Positions 1-7,412 of a stretch of 64,000 nt of DNA are shown one piece after another; the stretch's first letter is position 1, and every line of letters starts with the position of its first letter. This stretch comes from Methylopumilus universalis. Its GTDB lineage: Bacteria; Pseudomonadota; Gammaproteobacteria; Burkholderiales; Methylophilaceae. The translations under genes were made by a program, and so were the position numbers. The notes under the pieces were generated by a model, which was given only the letters and a program-made list of their open reading frames with translations, did no database searches and was not told the DNA's origin. Location: assembly GCF_006363895.1 (NCBI RefSeq), contig NZ_CP040953.1, one strand, 5' to 3'.

Positions 1-236
1 GTAATTCCTTTTTGCACGTAAGTAGAATCCGTGTATATTTTAATCTCTGAAGTCTGCTTAATGATTTCAAGCGCTTTAATTACAGCTAATAGCTCCATAC
101 GATTATTTGTAGTATCTTTTTCACCGCCACATATAGATTTCTCATTAGCTCCAGAGATTAATAATGCACCCCATCCACCGTCTCCAGGATTACCTCTGCA
201 AGCACCGTCTGTATATATGGTAATTGCAGGCTTCAT
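1..236 (-). CDS. rnhA: Ribonuclease HI (partial, C-terminus beyond window)
   Basis: Cleaves the RNA strand of RNA-DNA hybrids in the cytoplasm (primer and R-loop removal). The reverse strand gives an RNase HI N-terminus with TDGACRGNPG near residue 10, NRMEL near 47 and YTDSTY near 70. With the second of two tandem ATGs as start, the catalytic acids fall at D10, E48 and D70, the classical numbering, so I prefer 236 over 239. The gene follows the methyltransferase with overlapping stop and start codons. The window edge removes the C-terminal half. The enterobacterial order mltD-gloB-yafS-rnhA-dnaQ suggests dnaQ lies just outside; that is inference. Confidence 0.95.
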   Translation of the reverse strand, partial: MKPAITIYTDGACRGNPGDGGWGALLISGANEKSICGGEKDTTNNRMELLAVIKALEIIKQTSEIKIYTDSTYVQKGI

Positions 237-949
237 CATTTGACTTTGAAAGTTCTGGATTTTTGTGCTGAATACACCGGCGCTTTAATCAATTTCTTTT
301 TCCATGAAGGTTTAATAGTCGTCATACCATGCACTCTCTTTTGTATAACAAGAAAATAAAAACCTCCCAACATAGGCCACCATCGATCTCCTAGTTTCTC
401 TATAGCATGTATTTTTTTTAACCATGATACTTGCTGAATAGGGGGAACATAACATCCCATTTTCCCTTCAGCCATTTCTAATCCCACAATAGGAAGCCAT
501 TCTTTAATCTTACTAAGTGATATAAATTTTGTATTCCAAGGGTAATCAATATCAAAACTTAAAAGTCTTTTTAAACCCCATAAGCTCGCTGGGTTAAATC
601 CAGTAATGATGAGACGCCCTTCCGGCATAAGAACTCGATGGATCTCTTTAAGCAACTCATAAGGCTCGACCATTTGCTCAAGTATATGGGGTGCGATAAG
701 TAAATCTACCGATGCTTCATCAAAAGGTAATGCATCGTTCGACGTCATTAAATCAGCGTGATTTGAGTTTAATGAAAACTTATTTTGAATGCGTGATTGA
801 TCTAGAAAGTCAATATCGAAATTACCCATTTGAATCGCATAAAATCCAAACGTATCCATGACCACAGGATTTATATAATCATATTCTAACGTAAGTAAAT
901 ATTGGCCTAAGGGGCTTTTAAACCATTCTTGTGGTGAAATTTTAGGCAT
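236..949 (-). CDS. YafS-like class I SAM-dependent methyltransferase
   Basis: Protein of 237 residues resembling the Methyltransf_11 group: an acidic/hydrophobic strand (DEASVDLLIAPHILEQ, about residues 76-91) followed by LKEIHRVLMPEGRLIITGFNP (about 99-120), the usual motif II/III region. The N-terminal half lacks an obvious GxGxG SAM loop, so substrate and activity are unknown. It lies between rnhA and gloB, where E. coli has yafS. It starts 43 bases from divergent gloB; that gap contains TATAAT (960-965), which could be read as a -10 towards gloB. A basic tail (KKKLIKAPVYSAQKSRTFKVK region) ends the protein. Family call is fairly secure; function is not. Confidence 0.8.
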   Translation of the reverse strand: MPKISPQEWFKSPLGQYLLTLEYDYINPVVMDTFGFYAIQMGNFDIDFLDQSRIQNKFSLNSNHADLMTSNDALPFDEASVDLLIAPHILEQMVEPYELLKEIHRVLMPEGRLIITGFNPASLWGLKRLLSFDIDYPWNTKFISLSKIKEWLPIVGLEMAEGKMGCYVPPIQQVSWLKKIHAIEKLGDRWWPMLGGFYFLVIQKRVHGMTTIKPSWKKKLIKAPVYSAQKSRTFKVK

Positions 950-959
950 AAATGTATCT

Positions 960-965
960 TATAAT
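960..965 (+). promoter_or_regulatory. Candidate -10 box for gloB
   Basis: TATAAT lies in the 43-base divergent gap, about 28 bases before the gloB start. No convincing -35 was found at 16-18 bases, so the call is tentative. Confidence 0.3.
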
Positions 966-992
966 GATCGAAATACTTTACTATGAATACAA

Positions 993-1718
993 ATGACAGG
1001 CTACAAAGAAAATCAATTAATTCATATAGATCCCATTGAAGCCTTTCAAGATAATTATATTTGGTTAATTCATAACGATCAAAATAGTATTATTGTTGAC
1101 CCAGGTGACGCTAAGCCCGTCGTAAGTGCCTTGGAGAGAAAAAAACTAAATCTAGTCGCTATTTTAATCACCCATCATCATGCCGATCACATTGGCGGTG
1201 TTATCGCACTTCAAGAGAAATATCCACATATAAAGATCTTTGCGCCACAAAAAGATAAATATGACTTTGTCAATATAAGCCTTAAAAATGGGGACGAAAT
1301 TAATATTCCGGAGCTTCAAATAAACTATAAAATAATTGAAATTCCTGGGCATACCCAAGGTCATATCGCGTATTACGATATGAAAAACCTTTTCTGCGGC
1401 GATACACTTTTTGCCTGTGGTTGTGGAAGAATATTTGATGGAACCCATGAGCAAATGTATAACTCGTTAAAAAAAATTAGCGCACTACCCAAAAGCACAA
1501 AAATTTATTGTGCGCACGAATACACTAAAAAAAATATTGCATTTGCCTTGTCACTTAATCCAAATGATGTAAATCTCAAATCAAGAGAAAAACTTCTATC
1601 TAATGTAAAAAATACCATTCCATCCTCTCTTGAGGAGGAGTTAAAAACAAACCCTTTTTTAAAATGCACTTCTTTTGAAGCATTTAAGAAGCTTAGAGAT
1701 CTCAAAGATCAATATTAA
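993..1718 (+). CDS. gloB: Hydroxyacylglutathione hydrolase (glyoxalase II)
   Basis: Hydrolyses S-lactoylglutathione to lactate and glutathione, the second step of methylglyoxal detoxification, in the cytoplasm. The 241-residue metallo-beta-lactamase fold protein carries the binuclear-metal motif THHHADH (H61, H63, D65, H66), a second metal histidine in PGHTQGH, and CGDTLFACGCGRIF supplying the bridging Asp. CAHEYT supplies a C-terminal histidine. Length is close to the usual 250. It is divergent from the methyltransferase and ends two bases before mltD, so the two are probably cotranscribed. Glutathione dependence fits the glutathione peroxidase gene elsewhere in the window. Confidence 0.95.
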   Translation: MTGYKENQLIHIDPIEAFQDNYIWLIHNDQNSIIVDPGDAKPVVSALERKKLNLVAILITHHHADHIGGVIALQEKYPHIKIFAPQKDKYDFVNISLKNGDEINIPELQINYKIIEIPGHTQGHIAYYDMKNLFCGDTLFACGCGRIFDGTHEQMYNSLKKISALPKSTKIYCAHEYTKKNIAFALSLNPNDVNLKSREKLLSNVKNTIPSSLEEELKTNPFLKCTSFEAFKKLRDLKDQY

Positions 1719-1719
1719 T

Positions 1720-3126
1720 ATGTCATCGCCATTTAAATATGCCTTATTTTTTATTTGCATCTCAGTATCGATGGCACCCATTGCTTTTGCCGAAAAAAAT
1801 ACCCTAGGAGAAGAAATTAGTATTCTAGATAACGATGTACTTGATCAAGAAATCAATAAGCTAAATTCATTAAACCTAAACTCAGCAGCCTCCCCTAGTA
1901 AAACACAAAATTACCAAGCCAATAAAGCCGAAATAAATCTATGGCAACGTATTTATTCCAGATTTGAAATTAAGAATGAAAATAATTCAAGATCTAAGAA
2001 ATATGAAGATTGGTATTCTGCGAGGCCTGAATATGTAGAAAGAATGATGGATCGCAGCCAAAAATATTTATTTTATGTTGTAGGTGAAGTTGAAAAAAGG
2101 GGTATGCCATCAGAAATAGCCCTTCTTCCAATGATAGAAAGCGCTTATAACCCTATTGCAAATTCAAGGAGCAAAGCTGTAGGAATATGGCAGTTTATTC
2201 CGTCTACAGGACGAGTCTATGGTTTAAAACAAGACTGGTGGCATGATAAAAGACGTAATGTTGTGGAAGCAACAAATGCTGCTCTTGATTACCTTCAAAA
2301 GCTTCACGCATTGTTTGGCTCATGGGACCTTGCTTTGGCTGCTTACAATGCTGGCGAAGGTACTGTAGGTCGGGCCATAGCTAAAAATAAAGCGAAAGGG
2401 CTCCCAACTGACTATGCGTCCCTTAAACTTCCAGGCGAAACGAAAGATTACGTTCCGAAGCTGCAAGCTATTAAAAATATTGTTTCAAACCCAACACAAT
2501 ACGGACTTTATATAGACCCCATACCTAATAAACCTTACTTTACATCTGTGGAAGCACCTGCCGTTATTGATGCTGATCTTGCTGCAAATCTTGCTGAAAT
2601 TTCTTATGATGAATTTTTACTTTTAAATGCTGAACATAGAAGACCACTTATTAGAACAAACGATAAATCACAACGACTTATTTTGCCTATCAATGCTGCA
2701 GATACGTTTGTAAAAAATCTTAGTCAAAATGAAAAACCTTTGGTGTCATGGAATATATACCAACCAAAACATAACGAGAAAATAAAAGCGATAGCAAATA
2801 AATTTGATATGCAAGAAAGTGATCTCATCAAAGCAAATGATTTGAATCCACAAAGAGTAATCAAGACCTCAACGATGATATTGGTATCTAAAAAAGAAGG
2901 TGTGGGATCTAATGCGAACCAAGAGATTGATGAGTTAAAAGTTCAAAGTTATAAAAAAACTGAAAGCTCAGTTAAGCCAAACAAGCATAAAGTAAAATCA
3001 GGAGATACACTTAATAAAATTGCTAAAAGATATGATATACATATTGATGAATTAAAAGATATCAATCAAATGACTTCCTCAGATATTCAAATTGGGTCTA
3101 TCCTTCAACTTCAAAGAAGCAATTAA
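1720..3126 (+). CDS. mltD: Membrane-bound lytic murein transglycosylase D
   Basis: Cleaves glycan strands of peptidoglycan to 1,6-anhydromuramoyl ends in the periplasm. The open frame extends to 1675 inside gloB, but the ATG at 1720, directly after the gloB stop, gives a clean signal peptide (MSSPFKYALFFICISVSMAPIAFA cut near AFA) and is preferred. The SLT domain follows, with the catalytic Glu in LLPMIESAYNP and the GIWQFIPSTG and LALAAYNAGEG motifs. The C-terminus holds a weak LysM-like segment and one good LysM repeat (KSGDTLNKIAKRYDI). No lipobox cysteine was seen, unlike E. coli MltD. The peptide-transport genes begin 12 bases downstream. Confidence 0.93.
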   Translation: MSSPFKYALFFICISVSMAPIAFAEKNTLGEEISILDNDVLDQEINKLNSLNLNSAASPSKTQNYQANKAEINLWQRIYSRFEIKNENNSRSKKYEDWYSARPEYVERMMDRSQKYLFYVVGEVEKRGMPSEIALLPMIESAYNPIANSRSKAVGIWQFIPSTGRVYGLKQDWWHDKRRNVVEATNAALDYLQKLHALFGSWDLALAAYNAGEGTVGRAIAKNKAKGLPTDYASLKLPGETKDYVPKLQAIKNIVSNPTQYGLYIDPIPNKPYFTSVEAPAVIDADLAANLAEISYDEFLLLNAEHRRPLIRTNDKSQRLILPINAADTFVKNLSQNEKPLVSWNIYQPKHNEKIKAIANKFDMQESDLIKANDLNPQRVIKTSTMILVSKKEGVGSNANQEIDELKVQSYKKTESSVKPNKHKVKSGDTLNKIAKRYDIHIDELKDINQMTSSDIQIGSILQLQRSN

Positions 3127-3138
3127 TTAACTACACAT

Positions 3139-4773
3139 ATGTATTTCAAATATATATTCCTCTTATTCGTTTTGGCAAATATAACATCGTGCAGCGATAA
3201 AAAAGAAATCGCTTACAACTATGAAGGTACATTCCAAAGTGAAAGAGGCGGAATGCTTATTGATGCCATGTCTGGTGAGCCAAGCAATCTCATTTCCATG
3301 ATTGCAGGTGACTCAGCATCATCAGCTATCTCAGGAAATATTTTTAATAAACTTATTAAATACGACAAAAATTTAGAGCTAGCTCCTGAAATAGCAAAAA
3401 AATGGACGATTTCAAGCGACCAAAAAACAATTACCTTTTACTTAAAAAAGAATCTTAAGTGGTCTGATGGTCATGATTTAACCAGTGAAGATGTTTTTTT
3501 TACATGGAAACTTGTTACCGATGACAAAACAAGAACTCCTTATGGCTCCGATTACAAGCTAGTGGATAAGGCAGAAGTTCCAGATCTTCATACATTCAGA
3601 GTTGTATATAAAAAAGCTTATGCGCCTGCCTTAGATAGCTGGGCAACACTTCAAATTCTTCCGAAACATATTCTGAAGGATGAGGATATTAATCGCACTT
3701 TTTTCTCAAGAAAACCTGTTGGCTCTAGTTACTATAAATTGGCAAATTGGGTAAATGGTGAGAAATTAACTTTAGAGGCTAGCTCCTCCTCTGTGATGGG
3801 TGAGCCCAATATAAGTAAACTCACTTCCCGCTTCATACCTGATACATCGTCTCAATTTTTAGAATTAATCGCTGATAATATCGACCTTATGAATATTAAT
3901 CCTATTCAATTTGCTCGCGTTATTCCTTCTAGACCAGACCTGAAGAATAAATTAGCACTTTATAAAGAACTTGGAAATAGCTACACCTACCTTGGCTTTA
4001 ATTCAAAACGTTCTCCATTTAATGATATTAGAGTCAGGCAAGCGATTAATTATGCGCTTGATAAACAGGAAGTTATAGATGGCGTTCTCTTAGGCCTGGG
4101 AGAGCCTGTCGCATCACCCTATAAACCTGGGACTCGATGGAGCGATCGAGCACTTCACCCCTACCCTTACGATAAAAATATGGCACTTAAGTTACTCCAT
4201 GAAGCAGGCTTTAATGACACTAATCATGATGGTATTTTAGAGAAAGATGGCAAACCTTTCGCATTTGAAATTCTCACCAATCAAAATAAACAAAGAGAGA
4301 TGACCGCAGTTCTTATTCAAAGAAGACTTAAAGATGTCGGTATTGATGTGAAGATTCGTGTAATTGAATGGGCAAGTTTTGTAAACCAATTTATCAAAAC
4401 AAGTGATTTTGATGCTGTTATTCTTGGCTGGAGCTTATCGCTCGATCCTGATCAATATAATATTTGGCATTCATCTCAACAAAAACCTGGCCAATTTAAT
4501 TTTATTGGATACAGCAATAAAGAAGTTGATCAATTACTTGAAGAAGGTCGAACTGAATTAAATCCTGATAAACGAGAAAAAATTTATCATGCTTTTTCAA
4601 AAATATTACTCAGAGAAAGCCCTATAGTTTATCTGTACGCTGGATATGGCCTAACTGCTATGAGTAAACGTATCAAAGGTATTGAGTCACCTACCCCACC
4701 TGCCGGAATTGCGTATAATTCTTACGAATGGTTTATTCCTTCCACCCTTAGAAGAAATGAAATAACGCCATAA
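3139..4773 (+). CDS. Peptide ABC transporter substrate-binding lipoprotein (SBP_bac_5 family)
   Basis: Periplasmic solute-binding protein of the DppA/OppA cluster C type, 544 residues. The N-terminus is a short lipoprotein signal ending in ITSC (C18). Family features include SDGHDLTSEDVFFTWK and the C-terminal lobe FNDIRVRQAINYALDKQEVIDG. It precedes two permease genes with a one-base gap, so the three form one operon, possibly started at gloB-mltD. No ATPase gene follows; a matching pair lies at 57.3-59.0 kb. Substrate (dipeptide, oligopeptide, murein peptide) cannot be read from the sequence. Its place after mltD makes muropeptide recovery a reasonable guess only. Confidence 0.9.
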   Translation: MYFKYIFLLFVLANITSCSDKKEIAYNYEGTFQSERGGMLIDAMSGEPSNLISMIAGDSASSAISGNIFNKLIKYDKNLELAPEIAKKWTISSDQKTITFYLKKNLKWSDGHDLTSEDVFFTWKLVTDDKTRTPYGSDYKLVDKAEVPDLHTFRVVYKKAYAPALDSWATLQILPKHILKDEDINRTFFSRKPVGSSYYKLANWVNGEKLTLEASSSSVMGEPNISKLTSRFIPDTSSQFLELIADNIDLMNINPIQFARVIPSRPDLKNKLALYKELGNSYTYLGFNSKRSPFNDIRVRQAINYALDKQEVIDGVLLGLGEPVASPYKPGTRWSDRALHPYPYDKNMALKLLHEAGFNDTNHDGILEKDGKPFAFEILTNQNKQREMTAVLIQRRLKDVGIDVKIRVIEWASFVNQFIKTSDFDAVILGWSLSLDPDQYNIWHSSQQKPGQFNFIGYSNKEVDQLLEEGRTELNPDKREKIYHAFSKILLRESPIVYLYAGYGLTAMSKRIKGIESPTPPAGIAYNSYEWFIPSTLRRNEITP

Positions 4774-4774
4774 A

Positions 4775-5794
4775 ATGCTTAACTATCTAATTAAACGTTT
4801 GTTATGGATGATTCCAATGTTAATTGGTATCAGTCTTATTTCTTTTTTTATTATGCATCTAGCTCCAGGGGACATCACCGCATCAGAATCAGCCTTTAAT
4901 CCAAAAGCATCTGAAGAATCTCGTCAAAAACTAAGAGCACTTTACAATTTAGATAAGCCCTTGATGACGCAATACAGTTTATGGTTAAAAAGAATTGTGA
5001 AATTAGATTTTGGGAATTCTTTTGCTTCGCATCAGCGTCCTGTTTTATGGGAAACGAAAGATGAAAAAGGCAATATCACCAAAGGCATGATTCAAGATGC
5101 CTTACCCATAACGCTTATGATTAATCTGATAGGTCTACTTATTATTTTTGTGCTTTCGATATTTTTAGGTGTTGTTTCAGCAGTAAATCAAAATAAATGG
5201 CCGGACCGACTCATAACTATTATTGTATTCCTAGGCTTTGCTGTCCCTGGTTTTTGGTTAGCACTTTTACTGATGTATTGGACTGGGGTGACACATTCTT
5301 GGCTTCCCATTTCAGGTCTCCATAGCGCAGGGTATGAAAATATGGATTTAATTTCACAATATCTAGATTTATTTAAACATCTGATACTACCAGTCTTTGT
5401 TTCAAGTTTAGGCGGCCTTGCAAGCATTTCTCTGTATGTGAGAAATGGAATGTTAGATGTGCTGCAACAAGAGTTCATAACGACTGCACGCGCTAAAGGA
5501 CTCACGGAAAATAAAGTGATTTATGGTCATGCATTAAGAAATACATTATTACCGCTTATCACTATTGTAGGCCTATCAATTCCTGGCTTGATTGGTGGCT
5601 CTGTAATTGGGGAATCTATTTTTGCAATTTCTGGTATGGGTAAATTATTTTTTGACGCTGTATTAATGAGAGACTTTCCTGTGGTCATGGGAATCCTTAC
5701 AATTGGATCCGTCTTAACGCTATTTGGAAATCTAATCGCAGATATTGGTTATGCTTGGGCCGATCCGCGAATTAGACGAGGTATTTCAAATTGA
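4775..5794 (+). CDS. Peptide ABC transporter permease, DppB/OppB type
   Basis: Inner-membrane permease of 339 residues with about six membrane segments. The first lies at residues 9-30, followed by the long periplasmic loop typical of OppB-type subunits (YNLDKPLMTQYSLWLKR). The cytoplasmic EAA coupling loop reads FITTARAKGLTENKVIYGHALRN, where the ATPase docks. It follows the binding protein with a one-base gap, and its TGA overlaps the TTG start of the next permease, implying translational coupling. Paralogues with peptide and nickel substrates cannot be separated by sequence reading alone. Confidence 0.92.
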   Translation: MLNYLIKRLLWMIPMLIGISLISFFIMHLAPGDITASESAFNPKASEESRQKLRALYNLDKPLMTQYSLWLKRIVKLDFGNSFASHQRPVLWETKDEKGNITKGMIQDALPITLMINLIGLLIIFVLSIFLGVVSAVNQNKWPDRLITIIVFLGFAVPGFWLALLLMYWTGVTHSWLPISGLHSAGYENMDLISQYLDLFKHLILPVFVSSLGGLASISLYVRNGMLDVLQQEFITTARAKGLTENKVIYGHALRNTLLPLITIVGLSIPGLIGGSVIGESIFAISGMGKLFFDAVLMRDFPVVMGILTIGSVLTLFGNLIADIGYAWADPRIRRGISN

Positions 5795-6618
5795 AAATCC
5801 TCACGCAAAACCCATTAACTTTAAGTGGAATTATAATTATTTCCCTCGTTTTATTTATTGCGGTATTTGCACCATGGCTATCGCCTTACGATCCAAATTA
5901 CATTGATATTCATTCAATACTTTTGCCACCTTCCGTCTCGCATTTTATGGGAACTGACGGACTAGGAAGAGATGTTTTTTCACGCATGCTTTATGGATCT
6001 AGAATTTCACTTTTAGTAGGCATTGTAGCTGTAGGTATTGCTACAGTAATTGGCACTTTTTTAGGTGCCATTGCTGGATTTTATCGTGGATATATCGATT
6101 CTATAATCATGCGCTTTGTAGATATTATGTTATCCATTCCTACTTTTTTTCTGATACTTGCGGTCATTGCTTTTTTAACACCGTCAATTTGGAACATTAT
6201 GATTGTGATTGGACTGACTTCCTGGATGGGTGTTACTCGCCTTGTTCGGGCAGAGTTTTTAAGTCTCAGAAATCGAGAATATATATTAGCAGCTGAAGCT
6301 ATGGGCGCTTCAGATTACAGGCTTATTTCAAAGCACCTACTCCCTAATAGCCTAACGCCCATCATCGTAACTTCTGTTTTAGGAATTGCAAGTGCAGTAT
6401 TAACCGAATCTGGATTGAGTTTTCTTGGGCTTGGGGTTCAAGCGCCACAGTCCTCATGGGGTAATATTTTGACCGATGGCAAAGAGTACATTCAGTTTGC
6501 ATGGTGGCTATCATTATTTCCAGGACTGGCCATTTTGATTACAGTCCTAGGTTATAATTTACTCGGTGAAGGGTTAAGAGATCTGCTTGATCCGAAAAAT
6601 AAGAATCAAAGAAAATAA
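5791..6618 (+). CDS. Peptide ABC transporter permease, DppC/OppC type
   Basis: Second inner-membrane permease, 275 residues. It has an N-terminal membrane segment (about 10-30), the FMGTDGLGRDVFSRMLYGSRISL motif region typical of DppC/OppC, and the EAA loop EYILAAEAMGASDYRLISKHLLPN. The start is a TTG overlapping the upstream TGA by four bases, which is the usual coupling arrangement; no ATG near the beginning fits better. fabI begins 11 bases downstream of the stop, so fabI may be cotranscribed even though it is unrelated in function. Confidence 0.92.
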   Translation: MKILTQNPLTLSGIIIISLVLFIAVFAPWLSPYDPNYIDIHSILLPPSVSHFMGTDGLGRDVFSRMLYGSRISLLVGIVAVGIATVIGTFLGAIAGFYRGYIDSIIMRFVDIMLSIPTFFLILAVIAFLTPSIWNIMIVIGLTSWMGVTRLVRAEFLSLRNREYILAAEAMGASDYRLISKHLLPNSLTPIIVTSVLGIASAVLTESGLSFLGLGVQAPQSSWGNILTDGKEYIQFAWWLSLFPGLAILITVLGYNLLGEGLRDLLDPKNKNQRK

Positions 6619-6629
6619 AGGAATATATG

Positions 6630-7412
6630 ATGGGGTTTTTAACTGGTAAACGGGTTTTAATTCTCGGTCTTTTGAGTGATCGATCTATTGCTTATGGTAT
6701 TGCTTCCGCAATGAAACGCGAAGGAGCTGAATTAGCCTTTACTTATCAAATGGAAAAACACGATGAGCGAGTAAAAAAACTTGCTCAAGATTTTAATTCA
6801 AATATCGTGCTACCTTGCGACGTTTCAAGTGACGAGCAAATCGATAATCTATTTCCTTTGTTAAAGAAATACTGGGATAAATTAGATGTTATTGTTCACT
6901 CGCTAGCGTTTGTTACTAAGGAAGCTTTAAAGGGAGATTTCGTTGAGGCAACAACGCGTGAAAACTTCAGAGTAGCTCATGATATAAGCTCTTACAGTTT
7001 TACAGCATTAGCTAAAGCAGCACTGCCGATGCTGAGCGAGCATGCGAGTTTACTTACATTGAGTTATCTTGGAGCGGAAAGAACAATGCCAAACTATAAT
7101 GTGATGGGACTTGCCAAAGCAAGTTTGGAGGCTAATGTAAGATACATGGCTCAAAGCTTGGGGCCAAAAGGTATTCGAGTTAATGCAGTTTCAGCAGGAC
7201 CAATAAAAACCCTTGCTGCATCAGGAATTGCTGACTTTGATCGCATGATAGGCTTTAATGAGAAACATGCTGCATTAAGACGAAATGTTACGATTGAAGA
7301 AGTTGGAAATGCTGCTGCATTTCTATGTAGCGATCTTGCATCAGGTATTACAGGCGAAATTACTTATGTAGATGGCGGCATGAATATTACTGCCGCAGGT
7401 TCAATCGATTAA
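6630..7412 (+). CDS. fabI: Enoyl-[acyl-carrier-protein] reductase (NADH)
   Basis: Reduces trans-2-enoyl-ACP in the last step of each fatty-acid elongation cycle. The second of two tandem ATGs is chosen because the Shine-Dalgarno AAGGA (6618-6622) is then seven bases away and the protein begins MGFLTGKR like other FabI proteins. With this start the catalytic residues fall at Y146, Y156 and K163, identical to E. coli numbering. The family blocks SYLGAER and YNVMGLAKASLEANVRYMA are intact. Length 260 is normal. It converges on ppiD with a four-base overlap of the stop codons and no terminator between. Confidence 0.97.
   Translation: MGFLTGKRVLILGLLSDRSIAYGIASAMKREGAELAFTYQMEKHDERVKKLAQDFNSNIVLPCDVSSDEQIDNLFPLLKKYWDKLDVIVHSLAFVTKEALKGDFVEATTRENFRVAHDISSYSFTALAKAALPMLSEHASLLTLSYLGAERTMPNYNVMGLAKASLEANVRYMAQSLGPKGIRVNAVSAGPIKTLAASGIADFDRMIGFNEKHAALRRNVTIEEVGNAAAFLCSDLASGITGEITYVDGGMNITAAGSID

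Noticed and set aside
1675..1719. N-terminal extension of mltD into gloB
   Set aside because: The extension would put fifteen charged residues before the signal peptide. The ATG at 1720 gives a normal signal peptide and no overlap.
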